From the NCBI RefSeq assembly GCF_021917145.1, contig NC_061081.1, positions 1,542,634 through 1,606,633 on the forward strand: a DNA stretch of 64,000 bases, given 5' to 3'. Under the pieces are notes generated by a model. The model had not been told where the DNA came from, ran no database searches, and saw only the letters and a program-made list of their open reading frames with translations. Origin of the DNA: Hypomesus transpacificus. Its lineage: Eukaryota > Chordata > Actinopteri > Osmeriformes > Osmeridae. Positions 50,501 to 62,300 of this stretch are shown here, piece by piece; the stretch's first letter is position 1, and every line of letters begins with the position of its first letter. The position numbers and the translations under genes were made by a program.

Positions 50501-53500
50501 CAGAACGGCCTGGCCATCTTGGAAATACCACTCCGCCAGCTCCTTACACACCTTGTGTAGCAGCCTGGTACAGAGAGACAAATCAAACACACCATATGAG
50601 CCGCCTAACACAGATACAAATAAAACAGTCCCATACTACTCCAAACACCCTAACTCTTAAGTTCTAAGAACTTATGTGACACTGCTCCTCCAAAGCCAGC
50701 TGCCCAGGAGAGTGCAAAGAAACATACCCATGGTAGGCTTCCAGGTCATCTGTCTCCGGGGTAACGGTGTGATTAATAGAGGAAGTGTGTGGCACGTGGA
50801 TGTTGCCTTCACACGCTCCCTTATACATGTCAACAACAACAACAACATCATCAGCAACATCAATAACATTACCACACAATAACGACATCATCAATGACAT
50901 CATTATCTACATCTGTTACGTCATCAACATCATGAACGACATGAACAGCGACAGGATGGGTGCGTTACCTGGGTGACCAGCAGCGCCTCCTTCAGCTGAC
51001 CTCTGGAGGTGAAGAAGGTCACTAGCTTCCTAACGTCACCCGTGGCGATGCAGTACGGAATGACATCATGGTTCGCCTCTTCCATCAACTGGTCAGCTCT
51101 CCTACAGCACAGACAGGACTGGCTTAGCCTGCTGAGCTAAAGGTTCATCTAAAAGGTCCTATAACATGGGAAAAGACTTGGTTCTAGATGGTTCTGAGAG
51201 GTTCTAGAAGGTACCTTTGCATGAGCTTCTTCCAGTATTTCATAGATACTCCTGGAGCCACAGATAAGGCCTTGTCCCACTGGAGAGAAAAAAAAGAGGT
51301 GGAGTAGAGAAGAGGGAGGACAGATGTGAGAACGTAAGGAGGAGGGAGGAGAGATGTGAGAACGTAAGGAGGAGGGAGGAGAGAGAACAGTTCCTACCAT
51401 AGCCAGCTTTTTGTGTCAAAAGGCAATTACAGGCAGCTTTAACTAAACGGGTAAACACACACACACAGACTGCTAAACACATACAAACACGCTCACAGAT
51501 AATTACAGACAAAGACACACACACACACAGCTACATACAGACGAGGACAAAAACAAACACACAGACACACACAGACACACACAGGCAGAGACGTAGAGCG
51601 CGTACACAAACAGACGCACCTCTCCCAGCTCCACCATGAGCTCACAGTATCTCTGGGTCTGGCCCAGGCTCAGGTGGATGTCTGCTGCGCTCCTCAGACG
51701 CTCCTCCTTGCTGGGGGCTCCAATGCCTCCTCCAAACTTAGACATCTTCACTATGGTCAGCTCCTGAGCCTCGGACTGAGGAATACACAAACACACACCG
51801 TTCAGTGATTGGTTGAGACTGTGCAGGAGAGTCAGTGATTGGTGGAGAGGACTCACTGTCTTGAAGCGGACCAGGTGTTTCATGTGCATGATACTCTTGC
51901 CATAGCTCTGAGGCAGTAGGCTGTCGTCCTGCCCCATGATCACGGCCACCAGGTCCCACAGGTTGTGACTGCCCCCTGGAGGCTGGAGGTGCAACACACA
52001 CAGCTGTGAGAGGCCTACAAGCCATAAGCCCAACTGGACTGAAACTTCATAACTCCAGCTATAGATTCTAATGAATAAAATGTGAAAAATATGTAAAAAT
52101 TAAGTATACTATATTCCTACATTTTCACCCTCATTGGATAACTATAACTATACTCAGTGACTCTAACTATCTCTCACTCCTCTCCTCTAACTGTGGGTAC
52201 AGCTCAGTGGTGGGACATTTGACTGCAGATCAAGAGGTCCAGTGCAGGGTGTGTGCAGTGAGGTGTATCCTCCTGGCTGGCTGCAGTGCAGGGTGTGTGC
52301 AGTGAGGTGTATCCTCCTGGCTGGCTGCAGTGCAGGGTGTGTGCAGTGAGGTGTATCCTCCTGGCTGGCTGCAGTGCAGGGTGTGTGCAGTGAGGTGTAT
52401 CTTCCTGGCTGGCTGCAGTGCAGGGTGTGTGCAGTGAGGTGTATCCTCCTGGCTGGCTGCAGTGCAGGGTGTGTGCAGTGAGGTGTATCCTCCTGGCTGG
52501 CTGCAGTGCAGGGTGTGTGCAGTGCGGTGTATCCTCCTGGCTGGCTGCAGTGCAGGGCGTGTGCAGTGAGGCGCGGCTGCCACCAGGGCTTGTTGTCTTA
52601 CTGAGAAGCACTCGGAGAAGCAGCGAAGCTTCCTGGACCCCACCTCGCTGGTCAGCTTGTCCAGGTCCTGCTTGATGTCTCTGCACACCTTCCCACACAG
52701 CAGGGGGGGCGCTCCTGGTACCATGGCTCTGTCTGGGAACACATACACCGGTTAGAGCAGCCATTCACAAACTGTTCCACGCAGTGACTCTAATAGTTTT
52801 GCGGCCCCCCCAACAACACAACCGTTCACTTAATTCACGCTTATCATCACACATGTGTAACAACACCATGGAAGCCAAACTGTTTGCTTTCACAGCTAAA
52901 TGTATTTGAAAGAAGACGAAGGAAGGAATGAGCGCATAGTGAATTGAAGTGGGAATATGCAAGTGGAAATGTCAGTCAAATGTCAACGTTCCAAGCATTA
53001 CTATTGGCGTTTCGGTCATGATGAACTAAAGACAAAATATAATTTTAAAATTTGTAAGATATAATCATTTACCAATAGTATATATACATATTTTGATATT
53101 TATTTTCCCTATTTTAGTTTTCATTGGTTTGGCGGCCCACCTGCATTACCGTCATGGACCACTAGTGGGCCGTGGCCCACAGGTTGGGAATCGCTGGGTT
53201 AGAGACACACACGCACACAAACACACATACACACACACTAGACAGGCACATGCACACTCCGCCAGTGAGCCGACCCACCAGTATTGCCGATAATGTCGTC
53301 CCAGGGCCGGTCAGTGAGGATGTTGACCAGCAGCGGGGCTATCAGGGGCGTCAGCGACCACAGCCGGACTGTGGAGTCTCTGGAGCAGGATGCCATGGTG
53401 AAGGGCCTGCTGGGATGGCATGTCAGGCCTGTTCGGGTACAAGGTCAGGGGTTAAGGGGAGTCAGGTGGCTGAGCGGTGGGGAATCGGGCTAGTAATCTG

Positions 53501-56500
53501 AAGGTTGCCAGTTCGATTCCCGGCTGAGCCCAATTACATTGTGTCCTTGGGCAAGGCACTTCACCCTAGGGGTAATGTCCCTGTACTTACTGTACGTCGC
53601 TCTGGATAAGAGCCTCTGCTAAATGACTAAATGTAAATGTTAAGGGGTCAGGGGTCGAGGGTAGACCATATTGTGCTTGTACAGGATCAAAGGTACAGTG
53701 TCAGAAGTCAGGGGAAGAGAAGACAGTAATAGTATATGGTCAAAGGTCAGGGGTCTGGGTAGTTTCCGTACCGTACACGTCTGCCCCGTGGTCGTAGACG
53801 GTGTCCAGGCAGGTCCCGTCCCGGGTGTCCCACACTCTAATGGTGTAGTCCCATGACCCGGAGGTCAGCAGGTAGGGCACCTCCGTGTTCCACATCAGGC
53901 CGCGCACCGGCGCCGTGTGGCCGCTCAGCACGTTGATGCACGCGTCCTGCGTGTAGTCCCAGATACGCACCGTCCTGGGGAACAACGTCTTCATCTGAGT
54001 CGTCATCATTTCAATCGTCCTCTTCATCATCATCATCATTACCTCAATCATCTCTATCATCTTCCTCATTATCCCCATCTTCTTAATCGTCATGTCTATT
54101 GCCATCAACCTAACCACCATCCTCATCTTATCAATCATACTCTTCATCATCATTTCAATCGTCGTCTTCATCATCATCATTACCTCAATCATCTCAATCA
54201 TCTTCATCTCCTTAATCATCATGTCAATTGTCATCAACCTAATCACCATCCTCATCTTATCAATCATTTACATTTACATCTCATCATGGCAGTACTCCAC
54301 CTCTACATGAGGCTCAAATCAAACATACCCGTCGTCAGAGCCGGAGCACAGGATGCCCTCTCGCAGGGGAGACCAGCGGACGTGGAAGACCTTGGCCAGG
54401 TGGCCGCTAAAGACCTTGAGAGGCTGGTCAGAGCTGGTGGCCAGGTAGTACACACGCACATTCTTATCCTCACAGCCTGTCGCTATCATATCCCTGGAGA
54501 GGGAGAGAGAGATGGAGAGATATACAGTGCCCTCCAAAAGTATTGGAACAGGGAGGCCAATTCCTTTATTTTTGCTGTAGACTGAAAACATTTGGGCTTG
54601 ACATCAAACGATGAATGTGAAACCAGAGATCAACGTTTCAGCTTTTATTTCCAGGTATTTACATCAGGATCTGATGCACAAATTAGAAAATATCACCTTT
54701 TTGTTCGAACCCACCCATTTGTCACGTGAGCAAAAGTATTGGAACATGTGACTGACAGGTGTGTTTTGTTGCCCAGGTGTGTCCTATTACATACATTATT
54801 CAATCAATAAATACCACTGAATGTCTACACTCAGGTTCAGATTGGGTAAGATAGGTTTTGTCTATGCAGACTGTATTCAGAGGTGAAAACAACATGAAAA
54901 CCAGAGCGCTGTCTTTGGGTGAAAAACAAGCAATTGTGAGTCTTAGAGAAGATGGAAAATCAATCAGAGCCATTGCAGAAACATTGGCCATAGCCAGTAC
55001 AACCATTTGGAATGTCCTGAAGAAGAAGAAAACTACTGGTGTACTAAGTAACAGACGTCGAACAGGTAGACCAAGGAAAACATCAGCAGTTGATGACAGA
55101 AACATTGTGAGAGCTGTAAAGAAAGACCCTAAAACAACTGTTAGTGAGATCAGCAACAACCTCCAGATGGCAGGAGTGAAGGTATCACTATCTACTGTTC
55201 GCAGAAGACTTCATGAACAAAAGTACAAGGGCTACACCAGAAGATGCAAACCACTCATTAGCAAGAAGAATAGGAAGGCCAGGCTGGAATTTGCCAAAAA
55301 GTACAGAGATGAACCTCAAAAATTCTGGGACAAAGTTTTATGGACTGATGAGACAAAGATTAACTTTTACCAAAGTGATGGAAAGGCTAAAGTTTGGAGA
55401 AAGAAAGGAACTGCTCATGATCCCAAACACACAAGCTCATCTGTGAAACACGGTGGAGGTAATGTCATGGCTTGGGCTTGCATGGCTTCTTCTGGGACGG
55501 GCTCATTAATCTTCATTGAGGATGTAACACATGATGGCAGCAGCAAAATGAACTCGGAAGTCTACAGAAACATTTTGTCTGCCAATTTAAGGAAAGATGC
55601 AACCAAACTGATTGGCAGAGCCTTCATCATGCAGCAAGATAACGACCCAAAACACACTGCCAAAACAACAAAGGAGTTCATCAGGGGCAAGAAGTGGAAG
55701 GTATTAGACTGGCCAAGTCAATCTCCAGACTTAAACCCTATAGAGCATGCATTTTACCTGCTTAAGAGGAGACTGAAGGGAGGAACCCCACAAAACAAAC
55801 AACAACTGAAAGAGGCTGCAGTGAAAGCCTGGGAAAGCATCAAAAAGGAAGAATGCAAAAGTTTGGTGACGTCAATGGGTCACAGACTTGCTGCAGTTAT
55901 TGAAAGCAAAGGATTTGCAACTAAATATTAAGTCTTATTCACTTAAATATGTTTTAAGTATATCTGTTCCAATACTTTTGATCACATGACAAATGGGTGG
56001 ATTCAAACAAAATGTGATATTTTCTTAGTTGTGCATCAGATCCTGATGTAAATACCTGGAAATAAAAGCTGAAACGTTGATCTCTGGTCTCACGTTCATT
56101 ATTTGATGTCAAGCCCAAATGTTTTCAGTCTACAGCAAAAATAAAGGAATTCGCCTCACTGTTCCAATACTTTTGGAGGGCACTGTATATGGGTAAGGGT
56201 TAGACAGCCAGAGGGTTAGGGTTTGGTTAACTGAAGATTGTAAAGGTCAAAGTTAGTTAAGGCTGGTCAAGCTTAGAGTTAATCAGGATTAAGGTTCATT
56301 TGGGTTAGGGTTAGTTAAGATTAATTAAGGCTAGGATTAAATATGGTTAAGGTTCATTTGGGTGAGGGTTAGTTATGGTTGGTCAATGTTAGGGTTTGTT
56401 TTGGTACTTTGAGGCCTTACTTGTTGTTCTGGCTCCAGTCACAGCCAAACACAGCAGAAGGGTGTTTGTACTTGTGAAGGATCTTTCCATCGATGGTCCG

Positions 56501-59004
56501 AATTATGCTAAGAACAAACACAGACATGGTTACCACTCTGGGAAAGAGAGAGACAAGGGGGAGAAGGGCAGAGAAAGAGAAAGAAGGGAGAGAGACGGGG
56601 AGAAAGAGAGGGGAGAGAGAGGGGAGAGAGAGGGGGGGAGAGAGAGGGGGGGAGAGGGAAGAGAGAGGGAAGAGAGAGGGGGGGAGAGAGAGGGGAGAGA
56701 GGGGGGGGAGAGAGAGGGAAGAGAGAGGGGGGGAGAGAGAGGGAAGAGAGAGGGAAGAGAGAGGGAAGAGAAAGGGGGGGAGAGAGAGGGGGGAGAGGGG
56801 GAGAGAGAGGGGAGAGAGAGGGAAGAGAGAGGGATGAGAGAGGGAAGAGAGAGGGAAGAGAGAGGGGGGGAGAGAGAGGGGAGAGAGAGGGGGGGAGAGA
56901 GAGGGAAGAGAGAGGGGGAGAGAGAGGGGGGGAGAGAGAGGGAAGAGAGAGGGAAGAGAGAGGGAAGAGAGAGGGAAGAGAGAGGGGGAGAGAGAGGGAA
57001 GAGAGAGGGAAGAGAGAGGGAAGAGAGAGGGAAGAGAGAGGGGGAGAGAGGGGGGGAGAGAGAGGGGGGGGAGAGGGAAGAGAGAGGGAAGAGAGAGGGG
57101 GGGAGAGAGAGGGAAGAGAGAGGGAAGAGAGAGGGAAGAGAGAGGGGGGGAGAGAGAGGGAAGAGAGAGGGAAGAGAGAGGGGGAGAGAGAGGGAAGAGA
57201 GAGGGAAGAGAGAGGGAAGAGAGAGGGAAGAGAGAGGGGGGGAGAGAGAGGGAAGAGAGAGGGAAGAGAGAGGGAAGAGAGAGGGGGGGAGAGAGAGGGA
57301 AGAGAGAGGGAAGAGAGAGGGGGAGAGAGAGGGAAGAGAGAGGGAAGAGAGAGGGAAGAGAGAGGGGGAGAGAGGGTGGGAGAGAGAGGGGGGGAGAGAG
57401 AGGGAAGAGAGAGGGAAGAGAGAGGGAAGAGAGAGGGGGGGAGAGAGAGGGAAGAGAGAGGGAAGAGAGAGGGGGAGAGAGAGGGAAGAGAGAGGGAAGA
57501 GAAAGGGAAGAGAGAGGGGGAGAGAGGGGGGGAGAGAGAGGGAAGAGAGAGGGAAGAGAGAGGGGGAGAGAGAGGGAAGAGAGAGGGGGGGAGAGAGAGG
57601 GGGGGAGAGAGAGGGAAGAGAGAGGGGGAGAGAGAGAGGGAAGAGAGAGGGAAGAGAGAGGGAAGAGAGAGGGGGGGAGAGAGAGGGAAGAGAGAGGGAA
57701 GAGAGAGGGGGAGAGAGAGGGAAGAGAGAGGGGGGGAGAGAGAGGGGGGGAGAGAGAGGGAAGAGAGAGGGGGAGACAGAGAGGGAAGAGAGAGGGGGGG
57801 AGAGAGAGGGAAGACAGAGGGGGGGAGAGAGAGGGGGGGAGAGAGAGGGAAGAGAGAGGGGGAGAGAGAGGGGGGGAGAGAGAGGGGGGGAGAGAGAGGG
57901 AAGAGAGAGGGGGAGAGAGAGGGGGGGAGAGAGAGGGAAGAGAGAGGGGAGAGAGAGGGGGGGAGAGAGAGGGAAGAGAGAGGGGGAGAGAGGGAAGAGA
58001 GAGGGGGAGAGAGAGGGAAGAGAGAGGGGGAGAGAGAGGGAAGAGAGAGGGGGGGAGAGAGGGGAGAGAGAGGGGGGGAGAGAGAGGGAAGAGAGAGGGG
58101 GAGAGAGAGGGAAGAGAGAGGGGGAGAGAGAGGGAAGAGAGAGGGGGAGAGAGAGGGATACTGACCAGAATCCATCTCCACTACATGTGGCGATCCTCTT
58201 TGAGTCCTTGTGACTCCATGCGATACAGAAGATTCCATTCTTCCCATGCTGTGAATTGGAGACAGGGGAAAGGGGGGAGGGAGAGGTGAGACAGCAGTGA
58301 GGGGGGGAGGGAGGGGTGAGACAGCAGTGAGGGGAGGAGGGAGGGGTGAGATAGCAGTGAGGGGGGGAAGGAGGGGTGAGACAGCAGTGAGGGGGGGAGG
58401 GAGGGGTGAGACAGCAGTGAGGGGAGGAGGGAGGGGTGAGACAGCAGTGAGGGGAGGAGGGAGGGGTGGAACAGCAGTGAGGAGGGGGAGGGAGAGGTGA
58501 GACAGCAGTGAGGGGAGGAGGGAGGGGTGATACAGCAGTGAGGGGAGGAGGGAGGGGTGGAACAGCAGTGAGGAGGGGGAGGGAGAGGTGAGACAGCAGT
58601 GAGGGGGGAGGGAGGGGTGAGACAGCAGTGAGGGGGGGAGGGGTGAGACAGCAGTGAGGGGGGGAGGGGTGAGACAGCAGTGAGGGGGGAGGGAGGGGTG
58701 AGATAGCAGTGAGGGGAGGAGGGAGGGGAGAGACAGCAGTGAGGGGGGGAGGGAGGGGTGAGACAGCAGTGAGGGGGGAGGGAGGGGTGAGATAGCAGTG
58801 AGGGGAGGAGGGAGGGGAGAGACAGCAGTGAGGGGGGGAGGGAGGGGAGAGACAGCAATGAGGGGGGGAGGGAGGGGTGAGACAGCAGTGAGGGGGGAAA
58901 ATGCGGGGCGATACAGAGGAGAGGGTGGGAGAGGGAAAGAAGTGGGGGTGGAAGAGAAGGGGGCAGAGACCGTAGGAAGAGAGGGAGAAAAAGAGAAAGA
59001 GAGC

Positions 59005-59044
<40 letters not shown>

Positions 59045-59332
59045 TAGGGGGGGGGGAAAGGGCCAACAGTTACCTTTGTCACAGTAACCAGTGTACCCAT
59101 CCCATAGTAGCCAATGTTAGCATCACCATGGAAACTGACCTCATTGAAGCGTGTGATCATCTTGCCTTTCTTCACGTCCCAGATGAACGCTCCGTTGCGA
59201 GAGGTAGCTCCCGCTATACAGTTCAGGTCTCCTTCAGGGAACACACACATACACACACACACCCCACAACCACATACACGCACACATGCACACACACATA
59301 TACCCACACACCCCACAACCACACACACACAT

Positions 59333-59365
<33 letters not shown>

Positions 59366-62300
59366 ACACAACCACACGCACACACACGCATACACACACA
59401 CACACACACACACATGCATGCATGCACAAACGCAGACACGCAACAGAGAGAAAGGTATTGACAACTTTACAATAAGTGTAATGCGAGTGTGTGTGTTAAT
59501 GTGTGTGTGTCCTACCAGGGGCCCAGGACAGTGAATAAACCACGCCCTCGTTGCCAGGCGATGTGTAGACAGCAGTCAATGTGTTGATGTCCCAAACCTT
59601 GATGGTTCCGTCAAACGAAGCTGTGGCCAGTAGGTTAGGGTCGTCCGGCTTGAACTTACAGTCGAATATGGTCTCAACATGACCCTGAAACAGCACAGAA
59701 ATATGGTCTCTACATGACCCTGAAATATGGTCTTTGCATTTAGAGTCATTTTAAGATAACCAGCTGGATTAGAGAGATATGGGAATAAATAGTGGAAGGG
59801 TATAGCTAGCAGGGCCAGAGCATTTGACTGCTAATGAAGAGGTTGCAGAGGTTCAAACCCTCCCTACGTGTCCCTCTGGATGAAAGCATCTGTTAAATAA
59901 ATACATGCATACATATGACCATCATATGTCAGAAATATACCCTCTAGGGTTAGAGATATCTAACATGTGGCCCCCCAGTCCTACCAGGTCTCTGAGGAAA
60001 TCCCACTTCTTGGCCCCCATGTTGTAGAGTCCCACCCCCCCGTCCATGAAGCAGCAGACTGCGTGCCCGGGCGGCAGGGAGAAGGCCTGGTTCTGGGACA
60101 GGGTGGGGGGCGGCACCGCCTCGCTGGTGGATGACATGTGCAGGCTTTTTGTGGGGGAGCCCAGTGCTGGAATATAAGGAAAGGGGGGAGGGGGTGAGAG
60201 GGGGGGGGGGGGCGCCACGGTTAGACCTGTAACTTTTAACCTCTGACTCCTGTGTGACCCCTGTGTGACCCCTGTCTGTGATGGAAAAATTGAAGATGTA
60301 AAACATTTGAGAGGCCTACCCCCAAATCTGAACTTTGGGTAACACGAGGCACACGTAAACAAGGTGACCTGAGCTGACCACTCTCTCTTACTGGAGAGGG
60401 CATAAAAGATGTGTGGCCTTATCTGTGTGGGGTGAATCATATGGTCAAGCTTGGAGGGGTCAAAGAGCGCACACACGCACACACGCAGGCGCAAAGGCGC
60501 GCCAGGTCTATGCAATGGAGCCAATGAAGAAGAGCCATGGGACATTTGCATGCCTTTGTCTTAACCAATGACTGTAAATAGCGGGGTTGCTTAAATAGCT
60601 AGCTAGCGCAACATGCTAGCAGACAAACTTGTAAGCACAATGGCGCGTGATGTTTTGTCTCCTTGCGGCTGCAAGCAATAAAGCTTTCTTAAACTTGTTC
60701 GTCGACTGACTGTGCAATGTTGATAGATAAATATGTCTGACAGTCTGACCCATGTGTGACCCCTGTGTGACCCCTGTGTGACCCCTGTGTGAGGCAGTTC
60801 TTACTTTTCTTAGCAGGAGGGGAGTTCAGGACATGCAGCGCGTGGAAGCCGGTCTTCTTCAGCTTGAAGTTGTCCAGAGAAGTCGACCGGGACACATTCC
60901 ATATCCTCAGAACCCCCACCTGGGAGTCTGGAGGGAGGACCAACACAATCAGTTACCTGCCAATGTTACTCCCAACCTCTGACCCCTAACCATTAAACCA
61001 AGTGAGAATCATCCATGGAGCACTGAGTTGCAGACACTGCTATCACAGACCTCCAGTGATGAACATTCCCGGGGCGCTGGGTACCCAGGCCAGACACTGC
61101 ACGGAGGCAGCTGCGCTTGGGAAGGTGAAGGAGGTGATACAGGTCAGCGACTCGGAGTCCACCAATCGGATGCCGTTGTGCAAATTGGCCACCAGGAGGT
61201 AGTCTGTGGAGAGTGGGTCCCACTCCAACGCCGTCACTGGGTCCTCCTCGTCCGTCCCCTCCAGAGACTCCGGACGCAATACGTGCTTTTGGTTCTTAGT
61301 TCCTAGACAGAGGAACCAGGTGGGGTAAGGGTTATATAGAGGGTATACCTTCCCATCTGTCTGTCAATTGTTTAGCTGCCCACCTGTACATTTACATTAC
61401 ATTTAGTCATTTAGCAGACGCTCTTATCCAAAGCGACTTACAGTAAGTACAGGGACATTCCCCCGAGGCAAGTAGGGAGAAGTGCCTTGCCCAAGGACAC
61501 AACATCATTTGGCACGGCCAGGAATCGAACGGGCAACCTTCAGATTACTAGCCCGATTCCCTAACCGCTCAGCCACCTGACTCCCTGTACCATGACCATG
61601 TCCCAGTCCATGACCTACCTGGTTGAAAGATGGACAGACTGCCGTCTGTGTGTCCGAACACCACCTTGCCCTTCTTGACAGGATGCCAGCGGAACAGACA
61701 AATGTCAGACAGGAAGCTGTGCGCCTCCTTGTGGACGGTGACGCCGGCGTCCGGCCCGCTGGTCACCCAGATGTAGAGCGGCCCGCGGTGGGACACGAAT
61801 GCCACGCCTTCCCCGGCGTTCCAGCACCAGCTGACGGACGCTGGGATGCCTGCGAGACACAGCCACAGAGGTCACACATACACAGATACAGGTCAGACAC
61901 ACACACACATACATACACACATACAGCTCAGACACACACAAATACAGGTCACACACACACACATACACACATACAGGTCATACACACACATACACACACA
62001 CATATACACATACAGGTCAGACACACACACACATCACACACACCCCCCCAGCCCTCATACAGGTGTGCTGGTGGCCCCCTCCCCCCACCGGCGGTACCTT
62101 TGGTGTTGTCCAGCCGCGCCACGACCTTCTGCTCTGCCACGTTCCACACGATGAGGAGGTTGTCGGCACTGGCGCTGGCAAACACCTCGGCGTTGTGAGG
62201 ACACCAGGAGATGGCAGTGATGGTCTTCTTATGCTCCGACATGATGGAGCGCAGCTTGAACTCGTTATACCTGTGGTCCAACTGGAAGATTGGGGGGTGG

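Noticed and set aside
59083-59139. Apparent coding extension of a wdr17 exon into 59139 and below
   Set aside because: The exon has a good GT donor at 59139 and the following residues do not match WDR17. Phase requires the splice.
56396-59439. Open frames up to 969 codons (Arg/Glu/Gly-rich on plus, Ser/Leu/Pro-rich on minus)
   Set aside because: They are produced by polypurine arrays in wdr17 introns. Short conserved wdr17 exons are embedded in the minus frame by chance of readthrough.
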